Shown here: piece by piece, positions 26,343 to 34,102 of the stretch
Layout: each line of letters opens with the position of its first letter
Numbering within the stretch: the first letter of the stretch is position 1
Virus record (IMG/VR): IMGVR_UViG_3300031918_000006
Coordinates: 51,599 to 115,598 of that record
From: a virus
DNA length: 64,000 nt
Direction: 5' to 3' (one strand)
Made by a program: the position numbers and the translations under genes
Notes under the pieces: model-generated
Told to the model about the DNA's origin: nothing
Seen by the model: only the letters and a program-made list of their open reading frames with translations
Databases searched by the model: none

Positions 26343-28756
26343 TAACCACATTTGTTATAACCACAATCCACATCAGAACATTTTACACATCCTTCAATAC
26401 GAATCATTTTTTTACCACATTCAGGACATTTTTCCTCTAAAATAGCCTCTATTGCATATTTTGCAAGAGTTCTTGTAATAGCTTTACAGAAAGCAGTCAC
26501 AGAAGTTGGAACTTGTCCAAGTTGATCTATGATAAAGTTTAAATCAATTCCTTGTCTTAAACCTAAAACAGAGATCATTCTTGTTAAAGCCTGCTCTTCA
26601 TCACTTCCAAAATAATTTGCAATATTTTTTATAGTGACTGATTCAGTCTCTAAGTTATAATTTTTACCTACTTTTACTAAATTACCCTTTTTTACAGCTT
26701 TACCTAAAGAAATTTCCATTTCTTTAAAAGCAAAGATTTCATATGGTTTATCTTTAAATAATCCTACAATTACTAACCAATCATCTCCAGAGGCTTTCAA
26801 GTGATGTATATCACAAGGAAGTGTTTTAGGACGTTTAGTTGTTATTGTTTGAGGATCACTTTTTTCAACCTTTTTTAACACTGCAGACATAGTACCTGCT
26901 CGATAAGTAGTTAAACCTTTAATCGTCCCAGTTTTCCAAGCCTTAATATAAAGACTCTTAAAGTCTTCATAAGGATAGTCATTTGGTAAATTAATAGTCT
27001 TACTTAAAGCTGCGTCTACATAACTTGAAACTATGGTCATGATACTTAAATGAGCATCTACATTTAACTGTTCAGTAGTTTTGGCCCACTCAGCTTTTGG
27101 ATCCCACTCACCAATACTTTTAAGATAATGTACAGCATAATCTTCAACTAAGGATTCTTTTACGTATCCTCCAGTTTGAGACCATTTATAAGTTATTCCG
27201 TCTAAAATAGTAGATTTAAATTGTGTATCACCTTCCATTTTAGTACCAAGCCATTTATCATGAGTACCTAAATCTCTTGGTAACACGTCTACACCATGAG
27301 TTCTTATATATTCTGTCATAAAGACAGGTTCAAATCCCCCAGATATATTATTAGCTAAAATACCAGTATTTCCTGTTGGTTGTACTGAAGTTAAATGGCT
27401 ATTTCTTAAGCCATAAAGCTTAATAAGATCCATAGTTTCAGAAGTTAGAGCTTGAGTCCAAAAATCAGATTCTAAGAAATTCTCATAATTCCATAAAGGA
27501 AATGGTCCTTTTTCTTTAGCCAATAAAGCAGAGGCTTGATAAATTTGATTAGTTACAAATTCAAAGTACTTCTTAACTAAGAGTTTACTTTCTTCAGATC
27601 CATACTCAACTTTTAATATCATTAAAGCAGAACCTAAACCAGTTACACCGATTCCAATTCTTCTCTTATTCTGAATTTCTGTATATTGTTCTGGAAGTGG
27701 CATAAATGTCACATCTATTACATTATCTAACAATCGGACAATTGAAGGGATATGTACTTCTAAGGCATCATAGTTCCAATCTTTCCTATCATCACTGATA
27801 AATTGAGTAGCATTAATACTACCTAATAAACAAGCTCCTCCAATTGGAAGTGGCTGTTCTCCACAAGGATTAGTAGCATTTATAGTTTCGATAACTTTTA
27901 GATTATTCATACCATTTACGGTATCAATAAACAAACAACCTGGTTCTGCTCTATTATAAGTAGAGGTCATTATTAAATTATACAATTCTCTAGCTGGTAT
28001 AGTCTTATAAACTATAATTTTTCCACCTAGTTTTTGCCATCCTTCAATATCACCATCCCAAGATTTTTTATAAAGAGGTTTATCTGCCTCAATATCAGGA
28101 AATATTAATTGCCAATCTTCATCGGCAAGTACAGCTTCCATAAACTTATCTGTTAATAGCACTGACATATTGAATTTAGTCAATCTACCTTCAGTTTGTT
28201 TCGCTGTTATAAATTCTAGAATATCAGGATGCCACACATAAGCTGTAACCATTTGAGCTCCTTTTCTATTCTTTTTCTTACCTTCTGTATTTTCTAATCC
28301 ACTTCCTGAAGTTATAACTCTAGATTGTGTATCCCACATATCTAATTGAGCTACACTACCTGGAGTAGAACTTCCAATTCCTTTAATCATAGCTCCTCTT
28401 GGTCTCATTACTGAGCAACAGAATCCATAACCTCCCTCGGATTTTAAAATAAGAGCCTGTCTCCTAAGTTCGGCCATGATGCCTTCCATAGAATCTTGGT
28501 CTTCTCCTCTAAATCCAGAGACAAAACAATTAATATAACTTGTTGATTGATAATCGGTACCAGCATTAGAAAGTATTCTACCTCCTGGGACGAATTTAAA
28601 ATTTTCTAAGGCTGAGTAAAAATCTTTTTTATACTTACCTGAATCGGCCTCAGCCTCGGATAACTTTTCAGCTACCCGAAGCCACATGCCTTCAATTGAT
28701 TCTTCTTTATACTGGTAAGTAGTCTTAAATATTTCTTCTGACAGCTTATTCAACAT
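26342..28756 (-). CDS. nrdJ: adenosylcobalamin-dependent (class II) ribonucleotide reductase
   Basis: 804 residues. Active-site motifs: SYINCFVS (Cys77), NPCGEQPLPIGGACLLGSIN (N296, C298, E300) and VQPTGNTGILANNISGGFEPVF. The protein ends with a zinc ribbon with paired CxxC motifs (CPECGKKM...CVKCSDVDCG), a hallmark of NrdJ. No small NrdB subunit or NrdG activase is present in the window, consistent with class II. It reduces ribonucleotides with AdoCbl, so it depends on the host's B12, which gut Bacteroidetes scavenge. It overlaps both the downstream thyX and the upstream 28746-29129 gene. The assignment is strong. Confidence 0.93.
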   Translation of the reverse strand: MLNKLSEEIFKTTYQYKEESIEGMWLRVAEKLSEAEADSGKYKKDFYSALENFKFVPGGRILSNAGTDYQSTSYINCFVSGFRGEDQDSMEGIMAELRRQALILKSEGGYGFCCSVMRPRGAMIKGIGSSTPGSVAQLDMWDTQSRVITSGSGLENTEGKKKNRKGAQMVTAYVWHPDILEFITAKQTEGRLTKFNMSVLLTDKFMEAVLADEDWQLIFPDIEADKPLYKKSWDGDIEGWQKLGGKIIVYKTIPARELYNLIMTSTYNRAEPGCLFIDTVNGMNNLKVIETINATNPCGEQPLPIGGACLLGSINATQFISDDRKDWNYDALEVHIPSIVRLLDNVIDVTFMPLPEQYTEIQNKRRIGIGVTGLGSALMILKVEYGSEESKLLVKKYFEFVTNQIYQASALLAKEKGPFPLWNYENFLESDFWTQALTSETMDLIKLYGLRNSHLTSVQPTGNTGILANNISGGFEPVFMTEYIRTHGVDVLPRDLGTHDKWLGTKMEGDTQFKSTILDGITYKWSQTGGYVKESLVEDYAVHYLKSIGEWDPKAEWAKTTEQLNVDAHLSIMTIVSSYVDAALSKTINLPNDYPYEDFKSLYIKAWKTGTIKGLTTYRAGTMSAVLKKVEKSDPQTITTKRPKTLPCDIHHLKASGDDWLVIVGLFKDKPYEIFAFKEMEISLGKAVKKGNLVKVGKNYNLETESVTIKNIANYFGSDEEQALTRMISVLGLRQGIDLNFIIDQLGQVPTSVTAFCKAITRTLAKYAIEAILEEKCPECGKKMIRIEGCVKCSDVDCGYNKCG

Positions 28757-29129
28757 CTACTCCTGGTTCTACTGGTTTTGGTATTTCTGGAACAACAATA
28801 GCTTCGATAGCTTCCTGCAGTTTTCTCATATAAGAGGCATCAGCAGCCAAATAAGCCTGTTTAATGTCATCATATAAGCTAGAGGTAATATCTATGTCTA
28901 ATTTATATTCCAAGCCTGAAAAACCACTTAAAATAGCAGCTTTAAAGGTATCTTTAGTATCTATATTTTCTTTTGTGAAACATAAAATATAAGAGTAGGA
29001 GTTAATCTCCTTGTCAAATATAAATGCTTTTAATTTTTCTACATTCTCGTTGATTGAGATCTGAACTTTTCCACCTTTAGCAGGATCTAAGTTGTTATCT
29101 AAAAATACGAGAATTTGATTAAACATCAT
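28746..29129 (-). CDS. hypothetical protein upstream of nrdJ
   Basis: 127 residues, alpha/beta (NQILVFLDNNLDPAKGGKVQISIN, YSYILCFTKEN), with a Pro/Glu-rich tail (PEIPKPVEPGVDVE). It overlaps nrdJ by 11 bases, so it is co-translated with it. There is no recognised motif. Confidence 0.6.
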   Translation of the reverse strand: MMFNQILVFLDNNLDPAKGGKVQISINENVEKLKAFIFDKEINSYSYILCFTKENIDTKDTFKAAILSGFSGLEYKLDIDITSSLYDDIKQAYLAADASYMRKLQEAIEAIVVPEIPKPVEPGVDVE

Positions 29130-29875
29130 AAAATTGAATTAATTAACAGAGTTCTCTCTGCTGGGTTAATAATTTCTTTTTTGTCGTCTGTTATAATTTG
29201 TGTGAAAGCATTGTACACATTAAACATAGACACTTCTTTTGTTAGAGGAACATAATATTTAGAATCTTCATTAATAAAAACACTCTTATATGCCTGGATT
29301 GCTATATCCGGGGATAATTTTACAGAATGTATGCTATTAACATGTTCTTTACGTAAACAATTGTCTACCCACTTTCCTAAATAATTAAGCACTTCTCCTC
29401 GATCTAAAAATGTTTCCTTCAACGTTTTGATTTCGTTGTCAAAGTTACTTTCCATTTCTAGTAATTCTTTTATATTGTACTTCATGACAGTTTCTGGAAG
29501 TAACTCCTGTACCGTGATCCATTTCGGATCAAATACACTTAAGTTCATACAAGCACTGTTTAAGTACCCTCTATATATTTTATATAAAGGTTTTCTCACG
29601 TCTAAAGCATAGATAAATCCTATAACTTCTTGATGATCTTCCACTGAATTTTCTTCTGGTAACAATGCTTGAATCCACACCTTATTATAGGTAATGTCTT
29701 TAACAGCTTGCTCAGTAGTTAATTGAGATGGTAATATAGCATTTATAATGAAATTGTCTGTAAAATCAGACATTTTTTCAATAAAGGGGTTTACATATTT
29801 TTCGGTAGAGAAGTATTCTTTTCCTTTAATAGTAGTTGCTTTACCCTTAATTAGATTTTCTAATTGTAAAATCAT
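29126..29875 (-). CDS. hypothetical protein
   Basis: 249 residues, mixed alpha/beta. A notable segment is YKIYRGYLNSACMNLSVFDPKW, followed by a helix-rich region (ELLEMESNFDNEIKTLKETF). A vague resemblance to DUF932-type phage proteins is possible, but I would not rely on it. It overlaps neighbours by 4 bases on both sides and belongs to the same operon as nrdJ and the GIY-YIG gene. Confidence 0.6.
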   Translation of the reverse strand: MILQLENLIKGKATTIKGKEYFSTEKYVNPFIEKMSDFTDNFIINAILPSQLTTEQAVKDITYNKVWIQALLPEENSVEDHQEVIGFIYALDVRKPLYKIYRGYLNSACMNLSVFDPKWITVQELLPETVMKYNIKELLEMESNFDNEIKTLKETFLDRGEVLNYLGKWVDNCLRKEHVNSIHSVKLSPDIAIQAYKSVFINEDSKYYVPLTKEVSMFNVYNAFTQIITDDKKEIINPAERTLLINSIL

Positions 29876-30513
29876 GGTCTTGTCCTCCCAAAAGTATTGT
29901 TGGCTTTTATTATATAGCCCTCATTACTTAATTCATCACGTACATTTAAAAACTTAGGAGCTAATCTTAAAATAGGATCCCCAGTGATGTAATGTTGTAG
30001 TAAATTTATAACTTTAATAGAATCAGCTTCTCCCCATTTAGCTCTAGTTTCATCAAAATCTTTGAATAAAATAACAACTTTAGGTTCTATCCCTTGAGCC
30101 CTCCAACCTACTATATAAGAATTTAATCTTATCTCAGCTTTTGAGGCATTTTTAGACAGTTTTTCATGACTGATTACTCGATCAATTGTCCCTTTACCTA
30201 CATATAAAGGAGCATGATAAAAAGTTTTCCCTGCAAAAGTCCAGGTAACTTCGTAATCTGGGTATAAGAACATGTAAGTGACCCAGTTAGGTGTTTCACT
30301 CATACTATCTTTATACTTATCCAGATGATCGCCAATATCTTTCAGATTAAATACAGCAGGTATCATATTCATGAAATCTGTTTTCTTTAACTGTAAATCA
30401 TCTTTAGTTTCGCGATATTCTAATTTTTTGGTGGTTAAATCTCTTAATTCTAAAAGGTTACCATCATACTTATCTTTAGCGTTAAATTTGTCTTTAGTAG
30501 ACTGAATTATCAT
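29872..30513 (-). CDS. probable GIY-YIG family endonuclease
   Basis: 213 residues. The central part has the order expected for a LEM-3-like GIY-YIG domain: YMFLYPDYE (first strand, GIY equivalent), APLYVGKGTIDRVISHEKLS (YVGKG with the following Arg/His), a helix with NSYIVGWRAQG, EPKVVILFKDFDETRAKWGEADSI (candidate catalytic Glu), and LRLAPKFLN with a late Asn. It is not inside an intron or flanked by one. Its role could be recombination, repair or host DNA degradation. The match is by motif only, with a divergent first strand, so confidence is moderate. Confidence 0.6.
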   Translation of the reverse strand: MIIQSTKDKFNAKDKYDGNLLELRDLTTKKLEYRETKDDLQLKKTDFMNMIPAVFNLKDIGDHLDKYKDSMSETPNWVTYMFLYPDYEVTWTFAGKTFYHAPLYVGKGTIDRVISHEKLSKNASKAEIRLNSYIVGWRAQGIEPKVVILFKDFDETRAKWGEADSIKVINLLQHYITGDPILRLAPKFLNVRDELSNEGYIIKANNTFGRTRP

Positions 30514-30514
30514 A

Positions 30515-31060
30515 TTATGCTTCTGGTACTACCACTTCTTCTACTCCAAAGAAAATGTATCTTCCTGGAATTATTTGAGGTGTCTGAATTTTTACTACTG
30601 CTGCTGAAGCAGTTCCTGCCGTCATTGTTTTACTGACATTGATGAGGATATCTGTGTTTAAAGTAACAGCTAATTCCTTAGCTTGTTTAATAACTTCTGC
30701 TTTCTTATCAGCAATTATAAAAGATGGGATGATGGGTAGTTCTGTTTTCACATCAACAAATTGATATACAGTTTTCCATTTACGAGTTCCAACTCCTACT
30801 ATGTTTTCAGACTTAACTGGTTTAGTAGGTTCAGTTACCTTATATTTTTGGATGATAACAAACGCACCTAGTCCGTTTTCTAATTGTGTTTTTTCTTTCA
30901 GCAAAAGTGCTGCAAATCCATCGATAGAATCGTCTATTTGTGGTTGTCCAGCTTTATTCCAAGCCTTAGTGGCATCTACCGCTAATTCAAAGTTTGCTTG
31001 ATCATTGAAGGTCTCGTCTAAAAAAGTACCTTCTGCATGTATTATTTTGATTGTTTGCAT
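30515..31060 (-). CDS. hypothetical protein
   Basis: 181 residues, soluble and rich in small and charged residues. It is predominantly beta in the second half (KTVYQFVDVKTELPIIPSFIIADKK, GRYIFFGVEEVVVPEA). An alpha-helix holds paired Lys/Glu near residue 50. It is one base from the GIY-YIG gene. No family known to me. Conserved unknowns of this size are common between the nuclease and RNR genes of crAss-like phages. Confidence 0.55.
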   Translation of the reverse strand: MQTIKIIHAEGTFLDETFNDQANFELAVDATKAWNKAGQPQIDDSIDGFAALLLKEKTQLENGLGAFVIIQKYKVTEPTKPVKSENIVGVGTRKWKTVYQFVDVKTELPIIPSFIIADKKAEVIKQAKELAVTLNTDILINVSKTMTAGTASAAVVKIQTPQIIPGRYIFFGVEEVVVPEA

Positions 31061-31065
31061 TTTAT

Positions 31066-31422
31066 TTAAAATGGTAAAAAATTGTTTGTAACTTCTCTAA
31101 TTTTTAGTACTTTATCTTTAATTTCTTTTAATCCTAAATCAGAGAATGGTTCTTGTTGACCTGAAAGAAGTGATTCACAATAAAAGGAAACTTTTATTAA
31201 AAATTCTTCTAATCCTTGGCCCACATCATCATCTTTTATAAGTTTCTCTATCACATCTATTACTTTTACAGAAGAATCTCCTTTACGAAGATCTTGAGTA
31301 ATATTACAAAGTAGTATTATGAGAGTAATTCTTTCTGTGTTTTTTATGCCAAAATCTAAGGCCCAGAATTCTTGAAATTCTTTTAGCTTTAAATTATAAG
31401 CAACTTTATCTTTTATTTTCAT
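31066..31422 (-). CDS. hypothetical helical protein
   Basis: 118 residues, mainly alpha-helical, with Lys/Glu-rich segments and a Leu-Ile-rich helix at residues 28-42 (NTERITLIILLCNITQ). It overlaps the PD-(D/E)XK nuclease gene by 4 bases, suggesting it is translated with it. It may be a small partner of that nuclease, which is inference from position only. It ends in NNFLPF. Confidence 0.55.
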   Translation of the reverse strand: MKIKDKVAYNLKLKEFQEFWALDFGIKNTERITLIILLCNITQDLRKGDSSVKVIDVIEKLIKDDDVGQGLEEFLIKVSFYCESLLSGQQEPFSDLGLKEIKDKVLKIREVTNNFLPF

Positions 31423-32513
31423 GGTATCATAACTGAATCGATTCCCTCTAATTCAGGAATTTTATAAAATGTATTTTTTGTATGATATGCAACCCGTTTC
31501 ACTAGGTCATTGTATTCCTTCATTCCTTTTTGTAAGGAATGTTGTCCAATTCTAAAAACTTGACAACGAAATGGATAAATAGTCTCCACAGCTACAATAT
31601 TAATTTGTAAATTCCATTCTCTTTCTCCATAAACTTTATTACAGTATGCTACTAACATAGCCATATAAAAGGCTAATTGCCTATTATAGTGATATTTTTG
31701 ATAACTACCTTCAATAAAAATTTGTTCACCCTCTTTATATTTATCTTCTTGCCATCTGCCTGGAAAAGATTGAATGGGACTTCCGGTTGATTTTAAGTCA
31801 TTCATAATAATAGTATTGGTGTCTAAATCAATACTCCAATTATCAATCTTACCTTTAATGGGCATCACAATTTCTTCTTTTTCAAGACCATTAGTGAATC
31901 TAGCAATAATATCCATAAGAATTACATCTTCATCAAAAGAGATGACGTTCTCTGAAGTTTCTGGATATAGTAGAGCGAAAGCATGAGGATTTGCTTTTAC
32001 GGACCCTACACATTTTAAACATTTATCTCTTTGATCTGCTGTAAGTACAACCATTCCTGGTTTACTATCCTCTTTAAGAAAATCAAGATAGGCAGCGCCT
32101 TTTTCTTTAAGTGCCTTTAACCTAGCCTCTGTAAGACATGTACTGTAATAATCATGCGTTTTGCATGCTACAGTTAGGGCATCATCATAAGTTAAGGGAT
32201 TTGACTCTCTTGTGCTTAATGTGTATGCTGTCTTGATAAGTAAGGACACCTTGCCACCTGGTTTTTCAAACTCTGAGAGATAATTTTTATCTTTCTCTAA
32301 GAGCAGAGCATGAATTGCTGATCCAAGTTCAAGTGCATTTGATTCAGAACTTTTTTGTTCTCTAAAGAATTTTTGAGGACTTCCACCTTGATCTGGATTA
32401 ATAAGAGCTAGTTTACTATTACTTATTGCTTCCAAAGCAAAATATTCAGGATCTTCCATTTTAATTCTTTCAACACTTTCTAGTACTGGGATTAATTCTA
32501 TGTCTTCGAACAT
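31419..32513 (-). CDS. PD-(D/E)XK nuclease, RecE/exonuclease VIII-like
   Basis: 364 residues. AISNSKLALI followed by LGSAIHALLLEK is the N-terminal helix-pair signature of the RecE/Cas4-type phage nucleases (GxxxHxxLL). The active site follows: MPIKGKIDNWSID (the catalytic Asp of the PD motif), then TIIMNDLKST (the D/E-x-K strand), and YNRQLAFYMAML (Q-x3-Y). It would process double-stranded ends for recombination, with the RecA-like ATPase at 42038-42775 as a likely partner. It overlaps the small gene downstream by 4 bases. The class is clear. Whether it is an exo- or endonuclease cannot be read from sequence. Confidence 0.8.
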   Translation of the reverse strand: MFEDIELIPVLESVERIKMEDPEYFALEAISNSKLALINPDQGGSPQKFFREQKSSESNALELGSAIHALLLEKDKNYLSEFEKPGGKVSLLIKTAYTLSTRESNPLTYDDALTVACKTHDYYSTCLTEARLKALKEKGAAYLDFLKEDSKPGMVVLTADQRDKCLKCVGSVKANPHAFALLYPETSENVISFDEDVILMDIIARFTNGLEKEEIVMPIKGKIDNWSIDLDTNTIIMNDLKSTGSPIQSFPGRWQEDKYKEGEQIFIEGSYQKYHYNRQLAFYMAMLVAYCNKVYGEREWNLQINIVAVETIYPFRCQVFRIGQHSLQKGMKEYNDLVKRVAYHTKNTFYKIPELEGIDSVMIP

Positions 32514-32515
32514 TT

Positions 32516-32902
32516 TTATACTTCTAGGTAAGTTGTATAAAATGCCATTACTTCTTTAAAATTAGGAGTAACAAGGAAGAAACCATCAACTGGTTCTATA
32601 TCTAAAAATGAATTTTCAATAGTAGTTTCACATAGATAATTTTCAATCTCATCTTCTTCTATTCCAAGTGAAGTAAGTAAATCTTCTACGAATTCAGAGA
32701 TATCTTCATTTTCATTAATGTAATCAAACACATCAATTTCTTCAATTTCTAGATCTCCCATATCAATTAAGATACCTTTGATCATTTCATCTAGATCCTG
32801 ACAATCACATGTTTCTACATAAAATTCTTCGTCTTCAACGAAAATTTCTTTTACTTTTTGCTGTTCTAAACTTAAAACAGCCTGTTCCAATAAATTCTTC
32901 AT
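32516..32902 (-). CDS. hypothetical acidic protein
   Basis: 128 residues, extremely acidic: residues ~20-95 contain runs of Asp/Glu such as CDCQDLDEM and DLEIEEIDVFDYINENEDIS. The net charge is strongly negative and there is no membrane segment. It could be a DNA mimic or a protein-binding inhibitor, but nothing specific supports either. It is the first gene after the 32916-32942 terminator, so it probably heads the nuclease/RNR transcript. I find no clear promoter motif. Confidence 0.6.
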   Translation of the reverse strand: MKNLLEQAVLSLEQQKVKEIFVEDEEFYVETCDCQDLDEMIKGILIDMGDLEIEEIDVFDYINENEDISEFVEDLLTSLGIEEDEIENYLCETTIENSFLDIEPVDGFFLVTPNFKEVMAFYTTYLEV

Positions 32903-32915
32903 ATAAAATATATAT

Positions 32916-32942
32916 AAAAAGGCCGGTATTATCCGGCCTTTT
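32916..32942. terminator. bidirectional intrinsic terminator after rIIB-like gene
   Basis: AAGGCCGG (32919-32926) pairs perfectly with CCGGCCTT (32933-32940) around the loop TATTAT. It is flanked by A's on the left and T's on the right, so it can terminate in either direction. It ends the rIIA-rIIB transcript. Confidence 0.92.
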
Positions 32943-32947
32943 ATTGT

Positions 32948-34087
32948 TTAGAGAGCTAAAAGCTCAGCTTGTTTATCTTGTTGTTTCTTGATCTTTGCTT
33001 CAGAAAGAGAAATTGCTTCACTACGAAGTTTTTCCCATTCTTTAGTTGTATGAGCATCGTATTCAGATTCTCTGTAAAGATTCTTGTTTGGTGCAAATAC
33101 TGCAGAGTGTACAAAGTACTCTCTAACTTTTAAAGCATCGAAATTACCACCTCTATAGAAAGAAGCAATATTAGCAGGATCAACGAAACAGTTCATCAAA
33201 AGACGATCTGGTGCATCATATGCTTTAATGTAAGAAAGACCACCAATCCAAAGACCAGCAGACATGCTATCATTATTAGTATTTACTTCATTCCAATCTA
33301 AAGTATGGATCGCTCCAACTACGATACGATGTGCTTTCTCACCACCATTGATGGAAACTGGATCACATCCTTGTCCCATGATAGGTGGCTCAAGTGCATA
33401 ATCTTCAGCATAATCAGGTAATGTAATAGAAACTTTACCAGATTCTTCATCGTACACCTTAGTATAACGATCAACTCTTTCACCAGTTTCTTTATTAAAC
33501 TTAGTAAAGATAACTCTACCATATTTATAGGTAGAAATTAAACCAGTTTTAGTAAGAGACACATCACGGAAAGTAGAACGTTCTGTAGCAACTTCAGAGG
33601 ACAAGCCATCTTCAGTCATAAGACGTTCTTTTTCTTTATGGTCTACTACAGTAGTAGTTAGATAAGAAGCAAATCTCTCTGCTTTATCCTTAGTAAAATA
33701 AGGATTTCTTAAGAATCTTGTCCAAGCATAAACTACTGGCATGTAGTCAATTTTCTTTTCAATACTCTCGATGATCCAGTCAACCAAGATCTTAGGTACT
33801 GGAATAGAAGAGACTACTCCTCTACTTTTTAGGTAATAACGATTTGTTTTACTGTTAAAAACCAACTCTTTACAAGCAGTTGTTACAATTTCAGACACAG
33901 TTGTCTGTACCAATGGTAATGTAGCAGCTAAAACAGCTTGAGCTTCTTCCATGGTTTCAGCAGCTTCAAATGCAGTTTCCTGTACTTTAAGAGCAGCATA
34001 TAATTCATCTGTGAAAAGTACATTGTACTTTGTTTCACCAATAATTCCTGAGAGTCTATCTCCCAATTTGTTAATCAATAATTTCAT
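32948..34087 (-). CDS. rIIB-like protein
   Basis: 379 residues. The core NRYYLKSRGVVSSIPVPKILVDWI...YMPVVYAWTRFLRNPY matches the conserved block of phage rIIB-like proteins. This is a domain that reads a short peptide and is followed by 'L..RNP'. Immediately upstream (15 bases) is the rIIA-like ATPase, the same pairing as in T4 and in crAss-like phages. In T4 rIIA/rIIB protect against the RexAB exclusion system and associate with membranes and replication. The biochemical role is still unclear. It is the last gene before a terminator. Confidence 0.7.
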   Translation of the reverse strand: MKLLINKLGDRLSGIIGETKYNVLFTDELYAALKVQETAFEAAETMEEAQAVLAATLPLVQTTVSEIVTTACKELVFNSKTNRYYLKSRGVVSSIPVPKILVDWIIESIEKKIDYMPVVYAWTRFLRNPYFTKDKAERFASYLTTTVVDHKEKERLMTEDGLSSEVATERSTFRDVSLTKTGLISTYKYGRVIFTKFNKETGERVDRYTKVYDEESGKVSITLPDYAEDYALEPPIMGQGCDPVSINGGEKAHRIVVGAIHTLDWNEVNTNNDSMSAGLWIGGLSYIKAYDAPDRLLMNCFVDPANIASFYRGGNFDALKVREYFVHSAVFAPNKNLYRESEYDAHTTKEWEKLRSEAISLSEAKIKKQQDKQAELLAL

Positions 34088-34102
34088 TCTTTGTTTTTAA
34101 AT

